This document shows, piece by piece, positions 27,160-35,387 of a stretch of 64,000 nucleotides of DNA (its first letter is position 1; every line of letters begins with the position of its first letter). This stretch comes from Rosettibacter sp964572725 (GTDB lineage: Bacteria > Bacteroidota > Ignavibacteria > Ignavibacteriales > Melioribacteraceae). The stretch is from positions 4,138-68,137 of the forward strand of contig CAZNFW010000012.1 in assembly GCA_964572725.1 (NCBI GenBank), written 5' to 3'. Position numbers and translations under genes: made by a program. A model generated the notes under the pieces. It was not told the DNA's origin and ran no database searches. It saw nothing but the letters and a program-made list of their open reading frames with translations.

Positions 27160-27168
27160 AGCTACACC

Positions 27169-27738
27169 TTAAAACAACCAGTGAAATAATCTTGTTAGGA
27201 TTCCTGGTTTTTGAGATGAATCAATCATTCCACTTCCTTCAAAAGTAATTTCTGCATCAGAAATATTATATGAATAAACTGAATTATCCGAAGAAATATC
27301 ACTCGGTCTTACAATCCCTGTAATTTTTATCATCTGCTCTTCACCATTGATTACAATTTTCCTGCTTCCTCTTATTCGCATATTCCCATTTTCATAAACT
27401 GAATCAACAATTGCACTAATTTTTGTTTTTACAATTCCAGTAGTTTTTGTAGAGCCAGAACCTGAAAATGAATTATCAGTTCCAAGGCTAATATCAGTTT
27501 TGGGAAGATTTGTTTTATCAATGCCGCCAGCTAAATTAGCTCCAAGAGAACTATTTCTTCCTGTAGTTGTTTCAGCATTGTTTGACGCCTGAGATGATTC
27601 CAGAACAATAATTGTAATAGCATCTCCAATTTGAAAAGCTTTATTATCAGAAAACAGAGAATACAATGAATTTTGCCTCATATTTTGCGAATACAAAATT
27701 GTTGATATCATCCATATTAAAATCATTAATCTTTTCAT
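27169..27738 (-). CDS. flgH: Flagellar L-ring protein FlgH, without lipobox
   Basis: 189 residues from ATG at 27738; a TTG at 27750 overlaps flgA. N-terminal hydrophobic signal (MKRLMILIWMISTILYSQ), then NSLYSLFSDNKAFQIGDAITIIVLESSQASNNAETTT, typical of FlgH, and a beta-rich core ending in FEGSGMIDSSQKPG. FlgH is normally an outer-membrane lipoprotein with a Cys after the signal peptide; this protein contains no Cys at all. It would be a soluble or otherwise anchored L ring. It is downstream of flgA and upstream of flgI. Confidence 0.93.
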   Translation of the reverse strand: MKRLMILIWMISTILYSQNMRQNSLYSLFSDNKAFQIGDAITIIVLESSQASNNAETTTGRNSSLGANLAGGIDKTNLPKTDISLGTDNSFSGSGSTKTTGIVKTKISAIVDSVYENGNMRIRGSRKIVINGEEQMIKITGIVRPSDISSDNSVYSYNISDAEITFEGSGMIDSSQKPGILTRLFHWLF

Positions 27739-27742
27739 AGCT

Positions 27743-28393
27743 CTACTCAATTAATGAAACATTATACTTATCAATTATTTTAGCTTTGAATAATTTATTA
27801 TCGCTGGTAACAACTCTTATAACATCACCAATTCTTCCTTCCTCTCTTGCGGTAACTTCTGTTGAAATATCCACTCCATTTCTTCCAGCATGAAGAATTA
27901 ACTTTTCATTATATAAAACATCAGGAACTGGTTCGATTAATTCTTCTACAAGTACTGAACCATTTTTAATTATTGACTTTGCTCTGAATGATTCATTAAA
28001 ATCGATGCTTTGAACTGCTTTACCTCGTAAATTAGTTACATCAACTAATTTTTTTGTAAAGTGATTTTCAGACAATAATTCATTTCTGCTTATATCTTCC
28101 AATGCAACAAGAACATTTTGAAATAATTTTATCTTAAGAGTAATTAGAGAAAGACTTGCACTATTTTTTCTATCGTAAACTTTTACTGGAACAAATGCAT
28201 ATTTTTTATTCAGCTTAAATTCTCTGTCATAATCCAGCTCAAGTCTAAAATAATTTTTAGGCATTTCTGAAATTTGATATTCATACTTAACAAAAGATGC
28301 AAATTTTTCATCAAGATAATTCTTTAGTTGAGATTCAAATGCTTTATCAGCATTAAAAAATATCTGCATCAATATTAATAATGATGAAATCAT
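27743..28393 (-). CDS. flgA: P-ring assembly chaperone FlgA
   Basis: 216 residues. A short N-terminal signal-like segment (to about residue 19), then an SAF domain with LVALEDISRNELLSENHF, DLRGKAVQ-type motif and RAKSIIKNGSVL, and a C-terminal VLHAGRNGVDISTEVTA-like segment with GRIGDVIRV. It assists P-ring polymerisation in the periplasm. The gene order flgF-flgG-flgA-flgH-flgI-flgJ supports the call. Confidence 0.9.
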   Translation of the reverse strand: MISSLLILMQIFFNADKAFESQLKNYLDEKFASFVKYEYQISEMPKNYFRLELDYDREFKLNKKYAFVPVKVYDRKNSASLSLITLKIKLFQNVLVALEDISRNELLSENHFTKKLVDVTNLRGKAVQSIDFNESFRAKSIIKNGSVLVEELIEPVPDVLYNEKLILHAGRNGVDISTEVTAREEGRIGDVIRVVTSDNKLFKAKIIDKYNVSLIE

Positions 28394-28395
28394 CT

Positions 28396-29196
28396 TTAAC
28401 TTCTCTTAAGATTGTTTGCTATTGTCATCATATCTTCAACAGTTTTAACAGTTTTGGAATTAATTTCGTATGCTCTTTGAGCAGCTATCATTGCAATCAT
28501 TTCTTCAACAATATCAACATTAGAAGATTCGAGATAACCCTGATGAATTTCACCAAACCCTTCGCTGCCCGGAGTTCCAAGTATTGGCTGACCTGAAGCA
28601 GGAGTTTCTGCATAAAGATTATCTCCAAGAGCAAGCAATCCACCATTATTCATAAAACGGGCTAATTCGATTGTACCAAGTGTAACTGTAGAACCATCAA
28701 CTTGATGAGCAGTAACAGTTCCATCTTTTGCAATTTGAATATCAACAACATCGTTTGTTAAAGTTATAGAAGGTTCGAGTTCATAACCGCTTGCTGTAAC
28801 AATTTTTCCATCTGCATTTAGCTTGAACGAGCCATCTCTTGTGTAAGCAAAAGTTCCATCACTTTTTCTTACCTGAAAGAATCCTTCTCCATATATTCCC
28901 AAATCAAGCTGATTATTTGTAGCAACCAAATCGCCCTGCTTAAAAATCTTTTGAGTTGATGCGGGCTTAACACCATTGCCAACTTGTATTTTATTATTGG
29001 TATTTTCATAGACTCCAGGCGTTGTAGTTGAAAGCGGATTAATGTTGACTTCCTGATACATCAAATCCTGAAAATCTGCTTTGTTCTTCTTAAAACCAGT
29101 CGTATTAATATTGGCAATGTTGTTAGAGATTACTTCAATATTTATTTGCTGTGCATACATTCCAGAAGCAGCTGTTCTTAATGCTCTTGTAGGCAT
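28396..29196 (-). CDS. flgG: Distal rod protein FlgG
   Basis: 266 residues, the usual FlgG length. N-terminal MPTRALRTAASGMYAQQINI with the NNIANINTTGFKKNKADFQDL rod motif, the FlgG segment TRDGSFKLNADGKIVTASGYELEP, and C-terminal QGYLESSNVDIVEEMIAMIAAQRAYEINSK. It forms the distal rod below the hook. SD and spacing are ordinary; flgA follows after 2 nt. Confidence 0.97.
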   Translation of the reverse strand: MPTRALRTAASGMYAQQINIEVISNNIANINTTGFKKNKADFQDLMYQEVNINPLSTTTPGVYENTNNKIQVGNGVKPASTQKIFKQGDLVATNNQLDLGIYGEGFFQVRKSDGTFAYTRDGSFKLNADGKIVTASGYELEPSITLTNDVVDIQIAKDGTVTAHQVDGSTVTLGTIELARFMNNGGLLALGDNLYAETPASGQPILGTPGSEGFGEIHQGYLESSNVDIVEEMIAMIAAQRAYEINSKTVKTVEDMMTIANNLKRS

Positions 29197-29211
29197 TTAT
29201 CACCTCACTAA

Positions 29212-29922
29212 TTAAATTTTTCCAATTTGGTTCGCATGGTCTAATGACTGATCCAGTGCATTAATAATTTTTTGTGCTCTTTCATATGCTTTATTCAACT
29301 GAATCATTGCTTCCATTTCAAGAATTGGATTTGAATTCGATTCTTCTAAATATCCTTGAGATATTTTATATTCATCTTGATTTGCTTCAGTATAATTCTC
29401 GTCGGTAATTAAAAAATTTGATTCGCCCCTTCTTATTAATTGCTCTGGTTCATCAACTTTTACTATAAGAAGAGTATCTATGTAATGTTCATCAATTTTA
29501 ATTTCTCCTGCTGTGGAAACTAAAATTTGAGAGCCTTTTTGACGAAGTGTATCTTCGAGAAATATTCCGCCATTTTTTCCCAGGACTTTTCTTCCTTCTG
29601 AATCAATAAGATATCCTTCATCAGAAATTTGAAATCTTCCATTTCTTGTCAATTCAATTGTTCCATCTTCACTTTTTACAACAAAGAATCCATTACCATG
29701 GATAGCAAAATCAAGTGGATTGGAAGTTAATACTAATTCTCCTTGCTGCTGACTTGTTAATTTTCTTATCTGAGATTCACCCGCTTCGTTTATATATTCA
29801 GCAAATGGTATTTCTCTTTTATATGCTGTAGTATTAATATTTGCAAGGTTGTTCGAAATGATATCAATATTTTTTGCTCTTTGATCCATACTTCGTGCAA
29901 CTGTATAAATTCCCTTAATCAT
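29212..29922 (-). CDS. flgF: Rod protein FlgF
   Basis: 236 residues, a rod/hook family protein with MIKGIYTVARSMDQRAKNIDI, NNLANINTTAYKREIPFAEY, LTRNGRFQISDEGYLIDSEG and the C-terminal ISQGYLEESNSNPILEMEAMIQL. Position before flgG and overall length identify FlgF; a FlgG paralogue is the alternative. It forms the proximal rod. Confidence 0.9.
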   Translation of the reverse strand: MIKGIYTVARSMDQRAKNIDIISNNLANINTTAYKREIPFAEYINEAGESQIRKLTSQQQGELVLTSNPLDFAIHGNGFFVVKSEDGTIELTRNGRFQISDEGYLIDSEGRKVLGKNGGIFLEDTLRQKGSQILVSTAGEIKIDEHYIDTLLIVKVDEPEQLIRRGESNFLITDENYTEANQDEYKISQGYLEESNSNPILEMEAMIQLNKAYERAQKIINALDQSLDHANQIGKI

Positions 29923-29933
29923 TTTTTAGCTCC

Positions 29934-30545
29934 TTATAATTTTTCATACTCCAGATATTTTAACCTTGCAGCAAGCATCAACTCGCCTTTTGAGATTTTT
30001 AGTTCCTTAGCTTTTTTAGTAATATTTTTTTCTGATAATTTTTTTACAGGAAGATTATGAATTAATTCTCTTCTTGATTTTGATTTTTTATCTTCAACTT
30101 TTGAAGGAACTTTCTCTTCTCTTAGCAGCTTAATTTTGTTTCTTAACTCAATACCTTCCTTATGTTGAATTCTTAAAACAATTCTTCTAATTGCAACAAG
30201 CGAAAAAAGAAAAATTGAGAAGATTAAGAGAATCTTAATTTCAAATGAAAGATTTAAGAACAGCTGAATTAATGTTTTTTTTGGTTTAAAGTTTGGTACT
30301 TCAGAAACATTCATGTTATAAGAATTATTTGAATCATGGTTTGTCGATTCCTTTTGCATCTTCAATTTAGCTGCTAATATTTGCTGTTCGACCAAACTTC
30401 TCACATTAATTGTATCTTCAGGAATTGTATCTTTAACAACAGCTGTTGAATTAGTAGCATATTTGTTAATTATGCTATCAATATTGATTTGTGCATTATT
30501 TACCGCAGCATAAAAAATTATTAATGTAATAATTATCCTCTTCAT
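29934..30545 (-). CDS. Unknown bitopic membrane protein in flagellar operon
   Basis: 203 residues; family not recognised. A signal-like N-terminus (1-19, ending NNAQ), a periplasmic segment (about 20-100), one TM helix (about 103-119) and a basic cytoplasmic tail (120-203) rich in Lys/Arg/Glu. The tail ends with KAKELKISKGELMLAARLKYLE, which looks like a small helix-turn-helix or binding helix. It overlaps the degenerate kinase gene by 4 nt. A FliO- or FlhB-like accessory role or a link between envelope and regulator is possible, but not supported by a motif. Confidence 0.65.
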   Translation of the reverse strand: MKRIIITLIIFYAAVNNAQINIDSIINKYATNSTAVVKDTIPEDTINVRSLVEQQILAAKLKMQKESTNHDSNNSYNMNVSEVPNFKPKKTLIQLFLNLSFEIKILLIFSIFLFSLVAIRRIVLRIQHKEGIELRNKIKLLREEKVPSKVEDKKSKSRRELIHNLPVKKLSEKNITKKAKELKISKGELMLAARLKYLEYEKL

Positions 30546-31852
30546 TCTTTCAATTTCCTCTTTAATGGGAATAAAAGATGAATACTTGTTCCTTTTAATG
30601 GCAGAGAATCAAATTCTACTTTGCCTTCGCTCTTTTTCATCAACTCTTGAATTATTTTAACAGTAAGATTGGAAACATAATCAGAAGGTTCACCAAAATT
30701 TTCCCAGTAATCAGTAATAAAAACAGAAAGAATTACAATTTCATTTATATATTTTGTTTGAATTACAATTCCGCTTCCATTTTTTGACTTCTTTTTAATC
30801 ATCGAAAAAATGTTCGTTAAAATCTGCTTAATTTCTTTCGGACTCGTTAAAATTGGCGGCAGATGTTCTTCGAGGTCAAGTGCACATTCAATGCCCAAAT
30901 TTTTAAGTGTAGAATTAATTATTCCGTAAAATTCTTTTATTACATTATTAATATCGCAAGGAAGATTTTGCTTTGACTTTCCTGAATTTATATCATTGAA
31001 TTTAAGCAGCTTTTGTGAAAGACTGCTTAAACGAGAAATTCTTTCTTTAATTTTTCCGAATATTTCACTTTCAATTCCATTATTTGTACTTTCGATATAA
31101 TCAACTCCGCTTTGAATTACCTGAAGAGAATTCAACATATCTTGAATAATTCCTTCTGCAAACTCTCCAACTGCATACAGCTTAAAGTCATTATTCAGTT
31201 TTGACTCATAAAGCTGAACTTCATCATAAAGCTTATTAATTGTTTTGCGATGATTAAATGAAATAATTTGAGGGACTATAATTCCAAGCAGTATGTAAAT
31301 TGTTTGATTTTCAATTGAATCTTCCGATATTTTATTTGCTGGGCCTAATAATGAAAGCACTCCAATATTATTCTTCACATAATTTACAGGGAATATTGTT
31401 TGATATAATTTAACCCCTTCTCCTGTATATGAATTCAAATCAGGGATTAATGTTGGTTTTTGCGTTTCAAATATCCAATCAAGAATTCCATTTTTATAAG
31501 CTTTATTGACCAGATTATTTTGCAGTGAGGAAACATTTGGATTAACAGCTACTAAATTTCTTTTTGTATCATCAAATAAAAATAAGTCTACTTCTTTTGA
31601 AGCAACAATTCTTTTAACATACTGACTGAACAAATTGTGTACTTCTTCGGGAGTCTTTAAATTTACAACTGATTTTTGAAAACTAAATAAGTTCTGGATT
31701 AAATAATTATACTTTTCGAACAAATTAGTTTTGTTTTGATGAGTTTCAAAACTAATTCTTTTATATTCTTCAGTAGCACCGCCTTTTGTGAAATACTGAA
31801 GAGTTTTTGAAAATGGTTCGTATTGTAAAGTATTTTCTTTTAAGAGTCTCAA
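30542..31852 (-). CDS. GAF-domain degenerate histidine kinase (pseudokinase)
   Basis: 436 residues, cytoplasmic. A GAF domain (about 60-200) precedes a DHp-like region in which the H box reads EFAEGIIQDMLNSLQVI: the phosphoacceptor His is Gln237. The N box (LTNIFSMIKKKS) lacks its Asn pattern, and G1 reads ITDYWENFG instead of DTGIG. The fold is kept but neither phosphorylation nor ATP hydrolysis is expected. The start is TTG at 31852 overlapping the HDOD stop, supported by TGAGGT 7 nt upstream. It probably works as a scaffold or sensor with the HDOD proteins next to it. Confidence 0.85.
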   Translation of the reverse strand: MRLLKENTLQYEPFSKTLQYFTKGGATEEYKRISFETHQNKTNLFEKYNYLIQNLFSFQKSVVNLKTPEEVHNLFSQYVKRIVASKEVDLFLFDDTKRNLVAVNPNVSSLQNNLVNKAYKNGILDWIFETQKPTLIPDLNSYTGEGVKLYQTIFPVNYVKNNIGVLSLLGPANKISEDSIENQTIYILLGIIVPQIISFNHRKTINKLYDEVQLYESKLNNDFKLYAVGEFAEGIIQDMLNSLQVIQSGVDYIESTNNGIESEIFGKIKERISRLSSLSQKLLKFNDINSGKSKQNLPCDINNVIKEFYGIINSTLKNLGIECALDLEEHLPPILTSPKEIKQILTNIFSMIKKKSKNGSGIVIQTKYINEIVILSVFITDYWENFGEPSDYVSNLTVKIIQELMKKSEGKVEFDSLPLKGTSIHLLFPLKRKLKE

Positions 31853-32730
31853 ATTAAATACCTCAATGAATCTATTTGAAGAAGAATTGGTTCATGATAC
31901 ATTGAAATAAATTTTTCTAATTCTTCTCCTTCTTTGAACTGAAGAATTTCAGCAGCTTCTTTGCTGAGTTCCATATCATCATCCCAGCTAAATTTTGCAA
32001 GCTGGAGTTTTTGAGTCATATAATCAGCTAAATGAACAATTGATGTTAATATTTTTGTATTGGAAGAATAATTTGGTGTATGATGATATTTAACTATTTC
32101 ACAAATTGATTCAGGAATATTCCAGTTTTTTAATAAAGTGTAGCCAACACTCTGATGGTCCATACCAAGCTGAGAGTTTTCTGCTTCGAGATATTTCATT
32201 CCTTTCTTTGCATTTTCCATAATAGAAACAAAATCACTGTGCATATACCGATGAATAACTGATATACCTAAATCATGAAGCAATCCGCCGATAAATACAT
32301 CATTGCTTTCGCGAATCCCCATATCATCAGCAATTTTTTTGGCAGTTGTTGCTGTAATATATGAATGAAGCCAGAAGCTCTTCTGGTCCATATATTCATC
32401 ACTTTTGTTTTTCATTGACTCCATCAATGAAAGTGCTGTTACAATATTGCGTATTTCATTAAAGCCCAGAATCATAATTGCATATTCTATTGAAGAAACT
32501 CTCTTTGCTAATCCATAAAAAGGAGAATTAGCAATTGTAAGAATTTTAACAACTATGCTCTGGTCTTTTGATATTGCTCTTGCAAGTGTATGAGGGCTGG
32601 TATTCAAGTCTTTCAGCAGTTCCAATACCTCAGATAAAATTTTTGGTACTGGTGAAAGAGTTGTAACTCTTTTAAGAACTAATTGAGTTCTTTCCCTTTT
32701 TTGTGCCTGGTCAAATGATATTGTATACAT
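31849..32730 (-). CDS. HDOD-domain signalling protein (copy 1)
   Basis: 293 residues, a single HDOD domain covering about 20-230: PVPKILSEVLELL, SKDQSIVVKILTIANSPFYG, YAIMILGFNEIRNIVTAL, GLLHDLGISVIHRYM and IVKYHHTPNY. HDOD proteins lack the full HD phosphohydrolase metal site and act in regulatory complexes. It is a tandem paralogue of the next gene (same length and same motifs). It lies between fliA and the pseudokinase, suggesting control of the flagellar programme. Confidence 0.9.
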   Translation of the reverse strand: MYTISFDQAQKRERTQLVLKRVTTLSPVPKILSEVLELLKDLNTSPHTLARAISKDQSIVVKILTIANSPFYGLAKRVSSIEYAIMILGFNEIRNIVTALSLMESMKNKSDEYMDQKSFWLHSYITATTAKKIADDMGIRESNDVFIGGLLHDLGISVIHRYMHSDFVSIMENAKKGMKYLEAENSQLGMDHQSVGYTLLKNWNIPESICEIVKYHHTPNYSSNTKILTSIVHLADYMTQKLQLAKFSWDDDMELSKEAAEILQFKEGEELEKFISMYHEPILLQIDSLRYLI

Positions 32731-32739
32731 AGCTCTTTA

Positions 32740-33609
32740 TTAATTTAGTGATTCAAAATGCCATTTCAATAATTCTTTATAACTGGAAATAAATTCTTCC
32801 AGATATTCATGATTTCCAAAACCGAGAATATCAATTATGTTTTCATCAAATTCATAATCTGCATCCCATGTAAAAATTCCTATGCCAAGTTTATAAGTCA
32901 TATAATCAACAAGATGAATTAATGATGCGAGCACGGGATTTTTTTCTGCTAAAGACGGTCTGTGATGATTAACAATTGCGTCAGTAATATGAGGTGGAAA
33001 ATTCCATCGTTCAAGCATAAATTCTGCAATGTCCCCATGGTCATATCCCAACACAATTTTTTCTGCTTCGCGATATGTTATTCCTTCATTCTTAACCATC
33101 TTTACAATTTTCTTAAAATCATAATTCATATATTTATTTAGAATTACCAATCCAATATCATGAAGCAGTCCAACAGTAAATACTTCACCAGATTTTGGAT
33201 ACTTCAAGTCATCTGCAATTCTTTTTGCAGCAGTAGCAACCATAAGTGAATGAGCCCAGTATTCATTATGATTCCAATCAAGTGATTTTCTTACTTTTAA
33301 AGTATCCATTAATGACAATGCAAGTAAAATATTTCTGATATGTTCAAACCCAATAATAACAATTGCAAATTCAATTGTTGCTACTCTTCTTGGCAATCCA
33401 TATAGAGGTGAATTAGCAACTGCTAAAATCTTTGCTGCAAGAGCCTGGTCTTTTGAAATGACTTTACACAAATCAGAAGCACTTGTTTTTTCATCGTCTA
33501 AAAGCTGAGTTACCTCAATAATTATTTGAGGTATTGCAGGAAGATTACCAATTCCAGAAAGCTGCTTTCTTATTTTCTCTTTAATTTCTGACGTTGTCTG
33601 TTCAAACAT
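32740..33609 (-). CDS. HDOD-domain signalling protein (copy 2)
   Basis: 289 residues. HDOD domain about 15-225: LPAIPQIIIEVTQLL, SKDQALAAKILAVANSPLYGL, FAIVIIGFEHIRNILLAL, GLLHDIGLVILNKYM, IVNHHRPSL. It aligns along its full length with copy 1, so the two arose by tandem duplication. The start overlaps the end of fliA by 8 nt, which indicates translational coupling. In Xanthomonas and Campylobacter, HDOD proteins near flagellar genes influence motility; a similar role is inferred here. Confidence 0.9.
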   Translation of the reverse strand: MFEQTTSEIKEKIRKQLSGIGNLPAIPQIIIEVTQLLDDEKTSASDLCKVISKDQALAAKILAVANSPLYGLPRRVATIEFAIVIIGFEHIRNILLALSLMDTLKVRKSLDWNHNEYWAHSLMVATAAKRIADDLKYPKSGEVFTVGLLHDIGLVILNKYMNYDFKKIVKMVKNEGITYREAEKIVLGYDHGDIAEFMLERWNFPPHITDAIVNHHRPSLAEKNPVLASLIHLVDYMTYKLGIGIFTWDADYEFDENIIDILGFGNHEYLEEFISSYKELLKWHFESLN

Positions 33610-34228
33610 TATATAATGCCAATTTTTGTTTCAATGACTTAATAATCTTGGAATGAAGCTGAGATACACGTGATACAGTTATATTCAAAACTTTTGCAAT
33701 TTCTTGATAATTAAGTTCTTCATAGTAATAAAGGCTTAGTAATGTTCTATCTCTTTCATTTAATTCTTTAATTAATTCGACAAGTTTTTCTTTAATTTCA
33801 TTTTTTTCAAGAATTTCATCAGGAACCTCGCTTTCATCGGAAATCATTTCATAAACCTGCATACCTTCATCTTCAATAAATGTATTGTTTAATGATATTG
33901 AAGCGCCAATTGAAGCAGTACCATCTTCACAAGCCATTTCGTATTTATGAGTATATTTTCTTATCTCATCATAAATTTTTCCGCGAATACGTTGAATAGC
34001 ATATGTTTCGAACTTTGTCCCGTAATCAGGATCAAACCTGTCAATCGCTTCGCTCAGCCCTTCAATGCCAAATTGAAAGAAATCTCTTCTATCAAATATC
34101 TCATTCTGATTAAAATTGCTTTTATGAATTACATAATGGACAAGATTAACATAATTTAGAATAATTTGTTTTTTTAGTTCAGGCGTTGGCTTAGCCTTGA
34201 ACTTTGCCCAGAGCTCTTGATTATTCAT
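33602..34228 (-). CDS. fliA: Flagellar sigma factor FliA (sigma28), region 3 missing
   Basis: 208 residues versus about 240-250 usual. Region 2 (about 10-92) is clear: NYVNLVHYVIHKSNF, DFFQFGIEGLSEAIDRFDP, KFETYAIQRIRGKIYDEIR. Region 4 (about 143-202) is clear: LNERDRTLLSLYYYEELNYQEIAKVLNIT and SRVSQLHSKIIKSL. Between them only about 50 residues remain (ISLNNTFIEDEG and an acidic stretch), with no region 3 helices. It directs late genes; three promoters in this window fit it (fliC, 16961 gene, chemotaxis operon). It overlaps both neighbours by 8 nt. Confidence 0.93.
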   Translation of the reverse strand: MNNQELWAKFKAKPTPELKKQIILNYVNLVHYVIHKSNFNQNEIFDRRDFFQFGIEGLSEAIDRFDPDYGTKFETYAIQRIRGKIYDEIRKYTHKYEMACEDGTASIGASISLNNTFIEDEGMQVYEMISDESEVPDEILEKNEIKEKLVELIKELNERDRTLLSLYYYEELNYQEIAKVLNITVSRVSQLHSKIIKSLKQKLALYNV

Positions 34229-34457
34229 TCTTCTTTGTTCCTGTTAAATCTTGGGTAATGCTATTTATTTTTTCGTACGAATTTTTATTGATTGCTTTTA
34301 TTAAACCGAGAGTTATTACACTAAGCATAACGGTTAAAGTGATAAATATTGCAAACGAGTTCAGAACAATTTTTACTATATCCTCTCCTTTCTGAACAAA
34401 ATAAATGACTGAAAAAAAGAATACTAAAAGACCAATCTGAAGAATTATTTTGTTCAT
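34221..34457 (-). CDS. Small two-TM membrane protein, first gene of operon E
   Basis: 78 residues with two TM helices (about 5-21 and 32-54) and a short Lys-rich tail. Not recognised. The ATG has a good GGAG 6 nt upstream (34463-34466). It is the first gene behind promoter E and overlaps fliA by 8 nt. A FliA-related inner-membrane factor or simply a leader gene for coupling is possible. Confidence 0.7.
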   Translation of the reverse strand: MNKIILQIGLLVFFFSVIYFVQKGEDIVKIVLNSFAIFITLTVMLSVITLGLIKAINKNSYEKINSITQDLTGTKKNE

Positions 34458-34482
34458 ACTTACTCCGTTTTGTTATAATAAA

Positions 34483-34585
34483 CTCAAACACTATACCACT
34501 GGTAAATCGGGAAAAAATAATAAAAAGAGGCTTTTTTTAATGATTTATAAAAGGTTTGACGAATAAGGCTGGTTATTATTAGCCA
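34483..34585 (-). promoter_or_regulatory. Operon E control region: palindromic operator and sigma54-like promoter
   Basis: The operator TGGTTATTATTAGCCA (34570-34585) matches the palindrome consensus at 14 of 16 and lies inside the 3' end of flhG. The minus-strand element TGGTATA-GTGT-TTGAG (34498-34483) has GG-N10-GA. Centre to -24 distance is 81 bp, about two helical turns more than at operons B, C and D. The flhG terminator sits between the two parts. Confidence 0.62.
34511..34538 (-). terminator. Intrinsic terminator of operon B (after flhG)
   Basis: Minus strand AAAAAG-CCT-CTTTTT stem (34536-34522) followed by ATTATTTTTT (34521-34512), 8 nt past the flhG stop. The stem is AT-rich but the U-tract is long. 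Confidence 0.55.
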
Positions 34586-35387
34586 CATGTGCGATTTTCA
34601 AAAATCGATGAACTATATCTTCAATTTCAAGCGATGCTACAGAATTTGGATATGCTGCAGTAAATAATTCCTGATTAACTATAGACTTATATACTAATCT
34701 ATCGTAATCTATAACTCCTAACAAAATAATTTCCGTTTTCAAAAAATGATTTACTGCAGTATTTAAATTTTTGAAAGCCTGTTCACCTTCTTCTTTGTTG
34801 TCTGCTTTATTTATGATGACAAAGTTTTTTGAGTTTTCAAGATTTTCAGTAATCATTTTAACTAAAACATAAGCATCCATAACTGCTGTTGGTTCAGGTG
34901 AGGCTATAATCAGATTTATATCAGAACGACTTAATTGATAGATTATTAAATCATCAACCCCCGCAGAACTATCAATAATAATATAATCATACTCATTCGA
35001 TATGGAATCTAAATGAATGAAAAAATATTCAAGTAAATCGTTGTTAAGCTTTGGAAATTCTGATGAGCCCGAATCACCAAATATGAAATGTAAATTTTCA
35101 GTGTATTTGAATATTAATTCATCAAATGAGGATTTTTGCAATAAAAAATTGGAAATAGGATTTTCTGCTATCTCATTTATCATTAAATGAAGATTGGAAA
35201 AATTAAAATCAAAATCCACAATCAGAACTTTCTTATTAAGTCTTGAAAGTTTATAACCAAAATTCAAAGCAAAGAAAGATTTACCTGTACCTCCCTTCCC
35301 TGAACAAACAGATATAATTTTTCTATCTGTTCTGTTCTTTCTTTCAAGTCGTTTTATTTCAATCAAACGCGATATTTGCTCGTTCAT
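34545..35387 (-). CDS. flhG: FlhG (FleN/YlxH) MinD-like ATPase
   Basis: 280 residues. Deviant Walker A SGKGGTGKSFFALNF (about 29-43), VDFDFNFSNLHLM and IIIDSSAGVDD (Walker B, about 136-146). FlhG controls flagellar number with FlhF and binds FliM/FliN and, in polar flagellates, sigma54 activators such as FlrA. It overlaps flhF by 1 nt. The last codons contain the operator for operon E, so the C-terminal tail (VANNNQPY) is partly shaped by that site. Confidence 0.95.
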   Translation of the reverse strand: MNEQISRLIEIKRLERKNRTDRKIISVCSGKGGTGKSFFALNFGYKLSRLNKKVLIVDFDFNFSNLHLMINEIAENPISNFLLQKSSFDELIFKYTENLHFIFGDSGSSEFPKLNNDLLEYFFIHLDSISNEYDYIIIDSSAGVDDLIIYQLSRSDINLIIASPEPTAVMDAYVLVKMITENLENSKNFVIINKADNKEEGEQAFKNLNTAVNHFLKTEIILLGVIDYDRLVYKSIVNQELFTAAYPNSVASLEIEDIVHRFLKIAHVANNNQPYSSNLL

